A DNA stretch of 42,836 bases. It comes from Batkoa obscura. Its lineage: Eukaryota; Entomophthoromycota; Entomophthoromycetes; Entomophthorales; Batkoaceae. Below are positions 10,856 through 20,270 of the stretch, in pieces. The translations under genes and the position numbers were made by a program. The stretch spans positions 1-42,836 of the forward strand of contig JASVEC010000143.1 of NCBI GenBank assembly GCA_030770535.1. The letters are read 5' to 3'. The notes under the pieces were generated by a model, which worked only from the letters and a program-made list of their open reading frames with translations, did no database searches and was not told the origin of the DNA. Position 1 is the stretch's first letter. Each line of letters opens with the position of its first letter.

Positions 10856-11899
10856 ATGGTCAATAATACAAAAGTAGTTTATAAAGCCTGTCCAACTGGA
10901 TTACCAAATGCTAGTGAGAATTTCGAGATTGTTAAAGAAGAGCTTGATCTTGATAACATAGAACTATCCCAAGATAAATTATTAGTTCGCAATTTATATA
11001 TCTCTGTAGACCCTTATATGCGTTTAAGAATGAGACCAAGTGATATTGAAAGTTATTTCCCTGCTTTTAATGTTGGTGAGTCAATGAATGGTGGTATTGT
11101 ATCAGAAGTAGTAAAGTCCCAACATAACAAGTTTAAAAAAGGTGATATTGTATCTTCATTTGGTGAGTGGGCTGAATACTCGATTGTCGATGTAGCTGCT
11201 ACTAATTTGATCCCTAATGGTCGTGAATCAAAAACCCCACTCTCTTATTACTTAGGTATTACTGGTATGCCAGGAGCTACTGCTTATGTTGGATTGCATA
11301 CTATCTGTGAACCTATTAAACAAGGAGAGACTATCTTTATCTCAGCTGCATCTGGAGCTGTAGGTCAAGTAGTTGGACAATATTGTAAACAATTAGGATT
11401 AAGAGTAGTTGGATCAGCTGGTAGTGATGATAAGGTTGAGTATTTATTAAATGAGTTAAAGTTTGATGCTGCTTTCAACTACAAAAAGTATGATGATCTA
11501 GTACCAGTTCTTAAAGAATATTGTCCCAATGGTATTGACATCTATTTTGAAAATGTAGGTGGTAAAACACTTGAAGCTGTATTAGAAGTAGCTAATGATA
11601 AATGTCGTATTCCAGTATGCGGTATGATTTCACAATATAATAAAGATAAACAAAGTGATGGAATACACAACTTGACTCAAATTATTGGTAAAAGAATACG
11701 TCTTGAAGGATTTATTGCAAGTGATAGAATGGATCTTTATCCAAAAGCATTTGAGATATTTGGGAAATATTTAGGTGAAGGTAAAATGAAATACAAAGAA
11801 CATATTACTGAAGGTATTGAAAATCTGCCAACTGCTTTTATTGATATGTTAGAAGGTAGAAATTTTGGTAAAGCTTCAGTAAAAATTACGGATCTTTAA
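10856..11899 (+). CDS. NAD(P)H-dependent enone/alkenal reductase-like, copy 1
   Basis: Single-exon gene, 347 residues, full length for the zinc-free medium-chain reductase group that includes prostaglandin/leukotriene B4 reductase, plant alkenal reductase and bacterial CurA. Visible marks are SVDPYMRLRM (about 50-59), YYLGITGMPGATAY (131-144), the dinucleotide-binding AASGAVGQVVGQ (164-175), GIDIYFENVGG (226-236) and CGMISQYN (255-262). No structural or catalytic zinc ligands are present. It probably reduces an alpha,beta-unsaturated carbonyl using NADPH in the cytosol; the true substrate is unknown. It differs from copy 2 at only two residues (Ile-Glu against Val-Lys near 64-65). Its TATA box lies 52 bp upstream, and about 90 bp of 3' flank is also shared between copies. 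Confidence 0.93.
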   Translation: MVNNTKVVYKACPTGLPNASENFEIVKEELDLDNIELSQDKLLVRNLYISVDPYMRLRMRPSDIESYFPAFNVGESMNGGIVSEVVKSQHNKFKKGDIVSSFGEWAEYSIVDVAATNLIPNGRESKTPLSYYLGITGMPGATAYVGLHTICEPIKQGETIFISAASGAVGQVVGQYCKQLGLRVVGSAGSDDKVEYLLNELKFDAAFNYKKYDDLVPVLKEYCPNGIDIYFENVGGKTLEAVLEVANDKCRIPVCGMISQYNKDKQSDGIHNLTQIIGKRIRLEGFIASDRMDLYPKAFEIFGKYLGEGKMKYKEHITEGIENLPTAFIDMLEGRNFGKASVKITDL

Positions 11900-11994
11900 A
11901 ACAACCAAAATAGCTTAATAAAATATTATATGCTTGAGACTTTACAGCTTTCTTATTTAGTATTTTTTAGAGTTTTTATTTTTTATTGTATGAA

Positions 11995-12075
11995 GAAGGA
12001 TGTATTTTTGTGTTTAAGAATTTACTAATTTTTCCACTCAAATAGCCCTTAAAAGATAGAAAATGAATTCAAAAT
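11995..12075 (-). mobile_element. hairpin element, partial copy
   Basis: Begins GGATGTATTTTTGTGTTTAAG and keeps the centre (TTTTTCCACTCAAATAG), but its far end has decayed and lacks ACATCCCC. Confidence 0.65.
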
Positions 12076-12177
12076 ACGCTTATATATTAAAAAAAACTCA
12101 ACTACTGCTTTGTTTTTTGAAATACTTACTATGTACCATTCTCCTACTTTTATTTAACGTATATATTTGTAAATATA

Positions 12178-12280
12178 TGAAGATGTGTTTTTGTGTTTAA
12201 GAATTTTACTAACAAAATTTCCGCTTAAATAGCGATTAAAAAATGGAAAAAATAATGAAGTCAAAAAAAACACTCCCACA
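12178..12280 (-). mobile_element. hairpin element, near-complete copy
   Basis: About 103 bp, flanked by TA on both sides; ends GAAGATGTG and CACTCCCACA. Reverse orientation of the consensus. It sits directly against the transposase N-terminal fossil that starts at 12283. Confidence 0.8.
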
Positions 12281-12282
12281 TA

Positions 12283-12745
12283 ATAATTTTAATTTGCTCA
12301 TTTTTGATTTTTTTTTTATATTTTTAATAATAGATTATAATATTAATATTTTATTATTGATTATTCTTAAGTGACTTTATTTATTTGTATTCATATTAAA
12401 CCTAAAACTCTTACATTTGCCAAAAAGACGTATTAAAACTATACTTGATAATAATACTATCTATTAGTTTTATTTTTTTTCTCCTCTAAAGTATTAATTT
12501 TGTACATTGCTTGATTAAATTTATAACTATTATTAATAAACTTTAATAAGCTATTATTATTATAAAGTGCTATAAACTTCGAGTGATTATAAATAGTTTT
12601 TAAAATAACATAAATGAATTATAATGTTTATATACTGTGTTTCTTGTTATACTAAAATTTTCAAAAATCCTGTTTTAAAGTTTAGTTATAGAAGCTTTAT
12701 TTTGTTTTATTTTTTGTTAAAATAAAAACAAGATAGCTAAATGTT
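12283..12745 (-). pseudogene. decayed DNA-transposase N-terminal segment (copy A)
   Basis: Diverged direct repeat of 17936-18340. Shared landmarks on the plus strand include TAATAATTTTAATTTGCTCA at the start, AAACTCTTACATTTG in the middle and TTATAGAAGCTT at the end. The protein reading frame still visible in the other copy is heavily broken here. Probable remnant of a plain DNA transposon. Confidence 0.6.
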
Positions 12746-12964
12746 TATATATTATATGTTTATCAAATATTCAGTAAAGCTATTTTAGACATTTAATGAA
12801 AATAATACAAAATACATACTTAAAAAATCAACTGTTTGAAAAAGTTAAATTTAAGCTTTTTGAATCTAATTAATTATATTAAAGATTTACAAAGTTAGGC
12901 TTAAGTTTTATTTAAGGTTAGAGTAACTTTATATTATTAAAATAAGTCACTACTCTATTTTCTA

Positions 12965-13000
12965 AAAACTTAACATATTTATAAAAAACACATCCCCATT
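12965..13000 (+). mobile_element. hairpin element, end fragment
   Basis: Only the right end survives (ACACATCCCCAT). It marks the left boundary of the next transposase fossil. Confidence 0.45.
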
Positions 13001-13004
13001 TATT

Positions 13005-13361
13005 TTCATTCATAGTACTGTGAAATATCACTTTGTTAGCTTCTTGATTGTTATAACATAATAATCACTTAAGTTGCTGTATTCTCGAGTTCAGGTACAA
13101 TTAGCCCCAAACTCCTATTTTGATTTGCTATGAGAATTTTTGTCATATGACCCCAAAGGACATTTATCTTCCTGTTTTAATATCCATACTTGTTGAACTA
13201 TAAAAGAGATTTTAGAACAATAATAACTCGAGACTTTTTAACTAAATTATTCCCTGATATCTCGAACATTTAATAAAGCCATTAAATCTTCTTAATAGTA
13301 TTTTACGTAGATTTTACATTAATATTGTCTATTATATTTATCTTACATAGTTTATAGCATA
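13005..13361 (-). pseudogene. decayed DNA-transposase middle segment (copy A)
   Basis: Direct repeat of about 17520-17838, with shared plus-strand blocks such as TATTCTCGAGTTCAG, GATTTGCTATGAGAATTT and ATATCTCGAACATTTAATA. The corresponding reading frame is on the minus strand. It is bounded by hairpin-element sequence on both sides, and in this copy lies on the opposite side of the N-terminal segment compared with copy B. Confidence 0.65.
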
Positions 13362-13458
13362 TGGGGATGTTTTTTTGTGTTCAAGGATTTTGCTAACAGT
13401 TTTTCCACTCAAATAGCGCTTAAAAGATGGAAAAGGTGAAGTCAAAAAAACATCATCA
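13362..13458 (-). mobile_element. hairpin element, near-complete copy
   Basis: Flanked by TA; begins TGGGGATGTTTTTTTGTG and has the central TAGCGCTTAAAAGATGG. It occupies the same junction with transposase sequence (TTTATAGCATA) as the copy at 17839. Confidence 0.85.
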
Positions 13459-13937
13459 TATTATGTGATATTCTTCATAATTCAAGTATATCTTAGTCAC
13501 ATAAACTGATATTTTGACTTACAGTTAATGAACAAAGCAAGAACTGCTTTTGACTCTAACACTGAGTGCCAGATTTTATATGTACTAACCTATTTGTTTA
13601 TGTTTGGTATATGTTGTAATTATAACTTTTTTCAATATTATTTTTAGTTCTTATTGTTAAAACTTTTAGTGATACCTGTTACTAATAAACTTTTTGCTAC
13701 ATAAAAATGGACAAGATAATAAAATAAATAATATTAATTCGTTAAACTTTTAAAAAAACAAAAAAAGTATTAATAATATATAGAAATGCATTAATAATAT
13801 AAAATTCATCACTCTTATAAAATTCTTCTATCTCGAATAGGAGAAAGTCTAGGAAGCGATATCCATCAAATTTGTGGTTAAAATTATTCTTCAAAAAAAG
13901 TAAATTTCAAATTAAACTTGGTCATAATTAAATTTTA

Positions 13938-14045
13938 GATTGATCTAAAATTACGTGATGGTTGACACATTTTTGTCGATGGTCTTAAAAAAGTATATAA
14001 ACAAAACTAAATAATTCATTTTTAATTATATCTGTTTATAAAAAT
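13938..14045 (+). promoter_or_regulatory. upstream block and TATA box of reductase copy 2
   Basis: About 108 bp nearly identical to 18636-18743 upstream of copy 3, including ACGTGATGGTTGACAC, TTTTTGTCGATGG and TATATAAAC at 13994 (52 bp before the ATG). A small inverted repeat, TTTTAGAT-TG-ATCTAAAA, lies at its upstream edge. Conservation beyond the TATA box suggests a shared upstream activating site, though recent duplication alone could explain it. Confidence 0.6.
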
Positions 14046-15089
14046 ATGGTCAATAATACAAAAGTAGTTTATAAAGCCTGTCCAACTGGATTACCAAATG
14101 CTAGTGAGAATTTCGAGATTGTTAAAGAAGAGCTTGATCTTGATAACATAGAACTATCCCAAGATAAATTATTAGTTCGCAATTTATATATCTCTGTAGA
14201 CCCTTATATGCGTTTAAGAATGAGACCAAGTGACGTTAAAAGTTATTTCCCTGCTTTTAATGTTGGTGAGTCAATGAATGGTGGTATTGTATCAGAAGTA
14301 GTAAAGTCCCAACATAACAAGTTTAAAAAAGGTGATATTGTATCTTCATTTGGTGAGTGGGCTGAATACTCGATTGTCGATGTAGCTGCTACTAATTTGA
14401 TCCCTAATGGTCGTGAATCAAAAACCCCACTCTCTTATTACTTAGGTATTACTGGTATGCCAGGAGCTACTGCTTATGTTGGATTGCATACTATCTGTGA
14501 ACCTATTAAACAAGGAGAGACTATCTTTATCTCAGCTGCATCTGGAGCTGTAGGTCAAGTAGTTGGACAATATTGTAAACAATTAGGATTAAGAGTAGTT
14601 GGATCAGCTGGTAGTGATGATAAGGTTGAGTATTTATTAAATGAGTTAAAGTTTGATGCTGCTTTCAACTACAAAAAGTATGATGATCTAGTACCAGTTC
14701 TTAAAGAATATTGTCCCAATGGTATTGACATCTATTTTGAAAATGTAGGTGGTAAAACACTTGAAGCTGTATTAGAAGTAGCTAATGATAAATGTCGTAT
14801 TCCAGTATGCGGTATGATTTCACAATATAATAAAGATAAACAAAGTGATGGAATACACAACTTGACTCAAATTATTGGTAAAAGAATACGTCTTGAAGGA
14901 TTTATTGCAAGTGATAGAATGGATCTTTATCCAAAAGCATTTGAGATATTTGGGAAATATTTAGGTGAAGGTAAAATGAAATACAAAGAACATATTACTG
15001 AAGGTATTGAAAATCTGCCAACTGCTTTTATTGATATGTTAGAAGGTAGAAATTTTGGTAAAGCTTCAGTAAAAATCACCGATCTTTAA
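14046..15089 (+). CDS. NAD(P)H-dependent enone/alkenal reductase-like, copy 2
   Basis: 347-residue single-exon gene differing from copy 1 by two residues (Val-Lys at about 64-65) and a few silent changes, including the last codons (ATCACCGATCTT). The cofactor motif AASGAVGQVVGQ and the other group marks are unchanged, so the same zinc-free medium-chain reductase activity is expected. Its 108-bp upstream block is shared with copy 3 but not with copy 1, so copies 2 and 3 duplicated with their promoter. Copies 1, 2 and 3 lie on one strand at spacings of 3.2 and 4.7 kb, with transposase fossils and hairpin elements between them. Confidence 0.93.
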   Translation: MVNNTKVVYKACPTGLPNASENFEIVKEELDLDNIELSQDKLLVRNLYISVDPYMRLRMRPSDVKSYFPAFNVGESMNGGIVSEVVKSQHNKFKKGDIVSSFGEWAEYSIVDVAATNLIPNGRESKTPLSYYLGITGMPGATAYVGLHTICEPIKQGETIFISAASGAVGQVVGQYCKQLGLRVVGSAGSDDKVEYLLNELKFDAAFNYKKYDDLVPVLKEYCPNGIDIYFENVGGKTLEAVLEVANDKCRIPVCGMISQYNKDKQSDGIHNLTQIIGKRIRLEGFIASDRMDLYPKAFEIFGKYLGEGKMKYKEHITEGIENLPTAFIDMLEGRNFGKASVKITDL

Positions 15090-15379
15090 AACAACCAAAA
15101 TAGCTTAATAAAATATTATATACTTGAGACTTTACAGCTTGCTTAATATTTTTTATAGTTTTATTTTTTATTGTATAGAGTCAATAGTCGAGTGCTCTAT
15201 GGTTATTTTTAAACAGCTATAAGTGTAACATTAAAAAATATTAAAACGTAAAAATATAAAATATCGATCCATAAATATTTAAATTACTAACGAAATTAGC
15301 TTCTTAACATTATAAAGCTCATTTCTTCATAGTATTTTCATTAGAATGTATGCTAAAAAACGATTCTAAAACTAATAAA
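15090..15379. other. 3' flank of copy 2, no gene
   Basis: The first 90 bp repeat the 3' flank of copy 1 (AACAACCAAAATAGCTTAAT, TTGAGACTTTACAGCTT). The remainder is featureless AT-rich DNA. Confidence 0.6.
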
Positions 15380-15478
15380 TGGGAATATTTTTTTGTTCAA
15401 GGATTTTACTAACAATCTTTCCACTCAAATAGCGCTTAAAAGGGAAAAAGTAATGAAGCCAAAAAAAACATCCCCCCA
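15380..15478 (-). mobile_element. hairpin element, near-complete copy
   Basis: Starts TGGGAATATTTTTTTGTTC, has the central AAATAGCGCTTAAAAG, and ends AAACATCCCCCCA followed by TA. It abuts the outer edge of the large inverted repeat. Confidence 0.8.
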
Positions 15479-15502
15479 TATGCAGGAGATTGTTTAATCA
15501 AT

Positions 15503-16140
15503 TTGATCTCTACAGAGCTTTTATTTAAAAAGTTTACAAAAATTAATATATGGGCAGATACAGGAAATCATTTTAGATCCCAAGAGTTTCTACACTATAT
15601 GTTTAAAAAATTCATAAAATAAATAGTAGTTTGAATGTTAATCTTAATTTTTTTGCTGAGCATCATGGAAAAAGTATAGTTGATGGACATTTTGGAAATC
15701 TTTCAAAATGGAAAAGTAGTTTTGAAGCGTTACGTAAAATAGAAGATATCGATCAATTAATTTCAAGATTTGAGGCTTTTATTTGCGAGCATAATAAACT
15801 TAATAACTCGACTGTTAATAATGGGAAAACAGATGTAATTTTCAAAAAATATGAAAGAAACGAGGATATAAAAAAGATAGAAGCACAAGGTGTTAAAAAT
15901 TATTTACATTTTATTAAACATAACAATAAACTACATTGTCATCCATTATCTGATACATCAAAAAAAAGCGATATAGTTCAAATTAGAGTTATAGAGTCTA
16001 TAGAAAGTACAAGAATCAAAAGATCGATCCCAGCTTATCTTACGAAGATAACAGAGAATTTAAGTTTTTCGATATTTACTAAGCAAGTAAGTAGTTTGTT
16101 GAATGATAGAAATAGATTGTTAAATGTTAAGATTAATTAA
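15503..16140 (+). pseudogene. DNA-transposase C-terminal fragment (left arm)
   Basis: The region reads LISTELLFKKF, INIWADTGNHFRSQEFLHYM, then after a frame break near 15615 an open stretch 15631-16140 without an ATG: FFAEHHGKSIVDGHFGNLSKW, a charged middle part, ending NVKIN. The D-x-G-x-H-F and HGKS-x-VDG-x-FG motifs look like an RNase-H-fold transposase, but I cannot place the superfamily. The fragment lacks the N-terminal and middle parts found on the minus strand at 17515-18322, so it cannot be functional. It is a partial inverted duplicate of that copy. Confidence 0.7.
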
Positions 16141-16144
16141 GTTA

Positions 16145-16290
16145 TTAATAGCTAAGTTAATAAATAGTCAAAGAACAAGTAACTGTAATAATATGTAAAA
16201 ACTATTATTACTTGTACTATATAGGGATGATTAATTATAGTTTTGGGGTTAACCATTCCCTCTCATGCAGCTATTTATTAACTTAGCAAT
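16145..16290. repeat. 145-bp unit with 18-bp inverted ends, just after the transposase stop
   Basis: AGCTAAGTTAATAAATAG near 16149 and its complement CTATTTATTAACTTAGC near 16270 bracket about 105 bp. The unit recurs in the right arm (about 16700-16855). It could be the terminal part of the transposon or a separate small element. It is unrelated to the TGGGGATGT hairpins. Confidence 0.5.
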
Positions 16291-16589
16291 ATATTAATAA
16301 TGTAATTGTAGCATTAAAATAATTTATTTATTTGATAATAAATCTACAATGTTGGTTATAAAGCAGTTGATAATAAATATTTCTCAATTAAGCTTTATAA
16401 GAACATGTATTTAAGATCTAGTAGAAATTCAACTTACAGTATGAGCTATAATAGAATGATTTAGAACTGTGTCCGGGTACTTTTGTTTTAATAAAAGATG
16501 TGATTTTATAGAATTTTAAGCGAAGTTTTTAAAATACAAAATTTTTCAAAAATTATATAAAATAATGAAACTAATTCAGACAACCCTAT

Positions 16590-17515
16590 ATATTCCTATA
16601 AAGCTTTATTAAAGAATATTTACTATTAACTAGTTTATAGCCAATATTGCAGATTTGCTATTAAATAAATAAATTATTTTAATGCTACAATTACATTATT
16701 AATATATTGCTAAGTTAATAAATAGCTGCATGAGAGGGAATGGTTAACCCCAAAACTATAATTAATCATCCCTATATAGTACAAGTAATAATAGTTTTTA
16801 CATATTATTACAGTTACTTGTTCTTTGACTATTTATTAACTTAGCTATTAATAACTTAATTAATCTTAACATTTAACAATCTATTTCTATCATTCAACAA
16901 ACTACTTACTTGCTTAGTAAATATCGAAAAACTTAAATTCTCTGTTATCTTCGTAAGATAAGCTGGGATCGATCTTTTGATTCTTGTACTTTCTATAGAC
17001 TCTATAACTCTAATTTGAACTATATCGCTTTTTTTTGATGTATCAGATAATGGATGACAATGTAGTTTATTGTTATGTTTAATAAAATGTAAATAATTTT
17101 TAACACCTTGTGCTTCTATCTTTTTTATATCCTCGTTTCTTTCATATTTTTTGAAAATTACATCTGTTTTCCCATTATTAACAGTCGAGTTATTAAGTTT
17201 ATTATGCTCGCAAATAAAAGCCTCAAATCTTGAAATTAATTGATCGATATCTTCTATTTTACGTAACGCTTCAAAACTACTTTTCCATTTTGAAAGATTT
17301 CCAAAATGTCCATCAACTATACTTTTTCCATAATGTTCAGTAAAAAAATCAAGACCAATATTTAAACTACTATTTATGAATTTCTTTAAATATATAGTGT
17401 AGAAACTCTCAAGATTTAAAATGATTTCCTGTAACTACCTATATGTTAGTTTTCATAAACTTTTTAAATAGGAGCTCTATAGAGATTAAATCAATTAAAC
17501 AATCTCCTGTATATG
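16590..17515 (-). repeat. right arm of the large inverted repeat
   Basis: Mirror of 15483-16410. It continues beyond the left arm's limit into the middle part of the transposase, so this is the parental copy and the left arm is the truncated duplicate. Confidence 0.85.
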
Positions 17516-18322
17516 CTTGTGAAATATTGCTTTGTCAGTCCCATGGTTAATTATAACATAATAATCGCCAAAGCTGTTGTGTTCTCGAGTTCAGAGAAAA
17601 TCAATCGCACGTTCTTAGTTTGATTTGCTATGAGAATTTCTAGCTCCATCCCAAACAATATCATCTTTTCGTTTTGATATCCATACTTTTCAGAGTATAG
17701 TAGTTCGAGGCTTTTTAACTGAGTCATTACCTGATATCTCGAACATTTAATAAAGCCATTAAATCTTCTCAATAATATTTTACGTATATTTTACATTAAT
17801 ATTGTCTGTTATATTTATCTTGCATACTTTATAGCATATGGAGATGTTTTTTTAACTTGACTACTTTTTTCGTCTTTTAAGCACTATTTGAATGGAAAGA
17901 TTGTAGTAAAATTCTTAAAAAAACACATCCCCATATCGTATAATAATTTTAATTTGCTCATCTTTAATTTTTTCTGTATTTTCAATAATAGGTTGTAAGA
18001 TTAGTGTATTATTATTACCAATTACTTTTAAATGATCATATTGATTTCTACTTATATTGGACTCAAAACTCTTACATTTATCAAAAGAATACAGTGAAAA
18101 TATAGTTGATAATAATGCTACTTGTTGGCTTTTACCTGTTTCCTTTAAAGCACTAATTTTATACATTACTTGATTAAGTTTATTATTATCGATAGTAAAC
18201 TTTGGTTGCTATGAACAGCTGTTAAATTGATGTAAATGAGTTACGTTATATAATGTGCTTTTCCATACTGTATCAAATTTTTTAAAAATTCCATTTCGAA
18301 GTTTAACTATAGAAGCTTGCAT
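16859..18322 (-). pseudogene. DNA transposase, longest copy (B), broken
   Basis: Read on the minus strand from an ATG at 18322 (MQASIVKLRNGIFKKF), the N-terminal part runs to about 17940 and includes an open stretch (MYKISALKETGKSQQVALLS, then LKVIGNNNTLILQPIIE). A hairpin element interrupts it (17839-17933). The middle part follows (MRRFNGFIKCSRYQVMTQLK, SLELLYSEKYGYQNEKM, NVRLIFSELENTTALAII), then HGTDKAIF. The C-terminal part with YGKSIVDGHFGNLSKW ends NVKIN at 16859. Several in-frame stops and frame losses are visible (for example after FNSCS in the N-terminal part, after AIIML, and around 17400-17500). It is a plain DNA transposon remnant; the superfamily is not assigned. Confidence 0.7.
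17839..17933 (+). mobile_element. hairpin element inserted in the transposase fossil
   Basis: 95 bp with TA on both sides: TGGAGATGTTTTTTTAAC to ACACATCCCCA. It separates the N-terminal and middle coding segments of the transposase, so it entered after, or helped cause, the loss of that gene. Confidence 0.85.
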
Positions 18323-18533
18323 TTTGTTTCTATTTTAATAAAAAATAAATTTAAATAGTTACATATCTACTAAGCATCTAACAAAAATAGGACGATTAAA
18401 ATAAGTCTTTTAAACTTTCATCATCTAATTTGACTAATCATATATTAAAGACTTATAAATTCAAAACTTAGCTTGGATTAATTTTTAATAAAACTCTGAA
18501 ACCAGTTTCGACATCCTCACTCAATCATAAATT

Positions 18534-18630
18534 AAGGGGGGTATTTTTGGTTGCATCCCTTTTTACATTTTTCAAGTGCTACTTAAATCGAAAAACTGTT
18601 AATAATATTCTTGAAAAAATATATCCCCAA
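18534..18630 (+). mobile_element. hairpin element next to the copy 3 promoter
   Basis: Diverged copy (GGGGGGTATTTTTGG to ATATATCCCCAA). Its right end lies about 5 bp from the start of the upstream block shared by reductase copies 2 and 3, so the block boundary coincides with the element. Confidence 0.7.
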
Positions 18631-18635
18631 TTTGA

Positions 18636-18743
18636 GATTGATCTGAAATTACGTGATGGTTGACACATTTTTGTCGATGGTCTTAAAAAAGTATATAAAC
18701 AAAACTAAATAATTCATTTTTAATTATATCTGTTTATAAAAAT
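18636..18743 (+). promoter_or_regulatory. upstream block and TATA box of reductase copy 3
   Basis: Nearly identical to 13938-14045; TATATAAAC at 18692, 52 bp before the ATG. Confidence 0.6.
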
Positions 18744-19787
18744 ATGGTCAATAATACAAAAGTAGTTTATAAAGCCTGTCCAACTGGATTACCAAATGCT
18801 AGTGAGAATTTCGAGATTGTTAAAGAAGAGCTTGATCTTGATAACATAGAACTATCCCAAGATAAATTATTAGTTCGCAATTTATATATCTCTGTAGACC
18901 CTTATATGCGTTTAAGAATGAGACCAAGTGACGTTAAAAGTTATTTCCCTGCTTTTAATGTTGGTGAGTCAATGAATGGTGGTATTGTATCAGAAGTAGT
19001 AAAGTCCCAACATAACAAGTTTAAAAAAGGTGATATTGTATCTTCATTTGGTGAGTGGGCTGAATACTCGATTGTCGATGTAGCTGCTACTAATTTGATC
19101 CCTAATGGTCGTGAATCAAAAACCCCACTCTCTTATTACTTAGGTATTACTGGTATGCCAGGAGCTACTGCTTATGTTGGATTGCATACTATCTGTGAAC
19201 CTATTAAACAAGGAGAGACTATCTTTATCTCAGCTGCATCTGGAGCTGTAGGTCAAGTAGTTGGACAATATTGTAAACAATTAGGATTAAGAGTAGTTGG
19301 ATCAGCTGGTAGTGATGATAAGGTTGAGTATTTATTAAATGAGTTAAAGTTTGATGCTGCTTTCAACTACAAAAAGTATGATGATCTAGTACCAGTTCTT
19401 AAAGAATATTGTCCCAATGGTATTGACATCTATTTTGAAAATGTAGGTGGTAAAACACTTGAAGCTGTATTAGAAGTAGCTAATGACAAATGTCGTATTC
19501 CAGCATGTGGTATGATTTCACAATATAATAAAGATAAACAAAGTGGTGAAATAAATAACTTGATTCAAATTATTATTAAAAGAATACGTTTTGAAGGATT
19601 TATTGTAATCGATAGAATGGATCTTTATCCAAAAGCATTTGAGATATTTGGGAAATATTTAGGTGAAGGTAAGATGAAATACAAAGAACATATTACTGAA
19701 GGTATTGAAAATCTGCCAACTGCTTTTATTGATATGTTAGAAGGTAGAAATTTTGGTAAAGCTTCAGTAAAAATCACCGATCTTTAA
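18744..19787 (+). CDS. NAD(P)H-dependent enone/alkenal reductase-like, copy 3 (mosaic)
   Basis: 347 residues, identical to copy 2 up to about residue 252. A cluster of changes follows within about 125 bp (19486-19612): Val to Ala before CGMISQYN, SDGIHNLTQIIGK to SGEINNLIQIIIK, RLEGFIASD to RFEGFIVID. The last 60 residues are again identical. The cofactor motif and overall length are intact, and the frame is open, so a functional enzyme is expected. The altered patch lies in the C-terminal part, where substrate contacts or dimer contacts may sit in this family. Clustered substitutions inside an otherwise identical gene are best explained by gene conversion from a diverged copy. Confidence 0.93.
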   Translation: MVNNTKVVYKACPTGLPNASENFEIVKEELDLDNIELSQDKLLVRNLYISVDPYMRLRMRPSDVKSYFPAFNVGESMNGGIVSEVVKSQHNKFKKGDIVSSFGEWAEYSIVDVAATNLIPNGRESKTPLSYYLGITGMPGATAYVGLHTICEPIKQGETIFISAASGAVGQVVGQYCKQLGLRVVGSAGSDDKVEYLLNELKFDAAFNYKKYDDLVPVLKEYCPNGIDIYFENVGGKTLEAVLEVANDKCRIPACGMISQYNKDKQSGEINNLIQIIIKRIRFEGFIVIDRMDLYPKAFEIFGKYLGEGKMKYKEHITEGIENLPTAFIDMLEGRNFGKASVKITDL

Positions 19788-20270
19788 AACAACCAAAATA
19801 GCTTAAATAAAATATTATATATTTGAGACTTTACAGTTTTCTTATTTATTGTTTAACTTACTCCTTATGTAGTTTTTAAAATAAGTTGATTTATTAAAAA
19901 ATACTCTTAGTATTTTTTGGCTTCATCGCTTTTTCCCTTTTAAGCTCTGTTTAGCAGAAAAATTATTAATACATTAAACAAAGATTAACAATTTCCACTT
20001 TATCACTTTTAGTGTTATAAAAAATGAACAAACTAGATAATTTTAGATTTAGCTGTCACATTTAATTTAAAACCAATCAATATTACACCAATATACCATC
20101 GTTTTTACATATGTCGTTGATAAAAGGCTATATAGACAAAAGTAAAATAGTTACAATAACTTTATTAAAAATTGATGAATTAACTTCAACCACACATTAA
20201 TTCATTAAACTATTATTAATGCCACAATAAAACTGAAACGTATTAAGCCTCACAAAACATGCGAAAAAGG
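19788..20270. other. spacer between reductase copy 3 and the velvet gene
   Basis: Begins with the shared reductase 3' flank (to about 19850). A decayed hairpin-element fragment is visible at about 19905-19980 (TTTTTTGGCTTCATCGC, CTTTTAAGCTCTG). Nothing else recognised. Confidence 0.5.

Larger units (their letters stand above)
15483..16410 (+). repeat. left arm of a large inverted repeat
   Basis: Reverse complement of about 16590-17515. From about 15665 to 16335 I find no difference between the arms when read by eye. Outside that core (15483-15660 and 16336-16410) they are still alignable but clearly diverged. The spacer is about 180 bp. Confidence 0.85.

Noticed and set aside
15483-17515. 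Inverted repeat as a replication origin or telomere hairpin
   Set aside because: The arms carry transposase coding sequence and sit in the middle of a gene-bearing contig; duplication of a transposon fragment explains it.
17915-18166. Separate small minus-strand gene
   Set aside because: It is part of the transposase N-terminal segment and its 3' end runs into the hairpin element; counted there.
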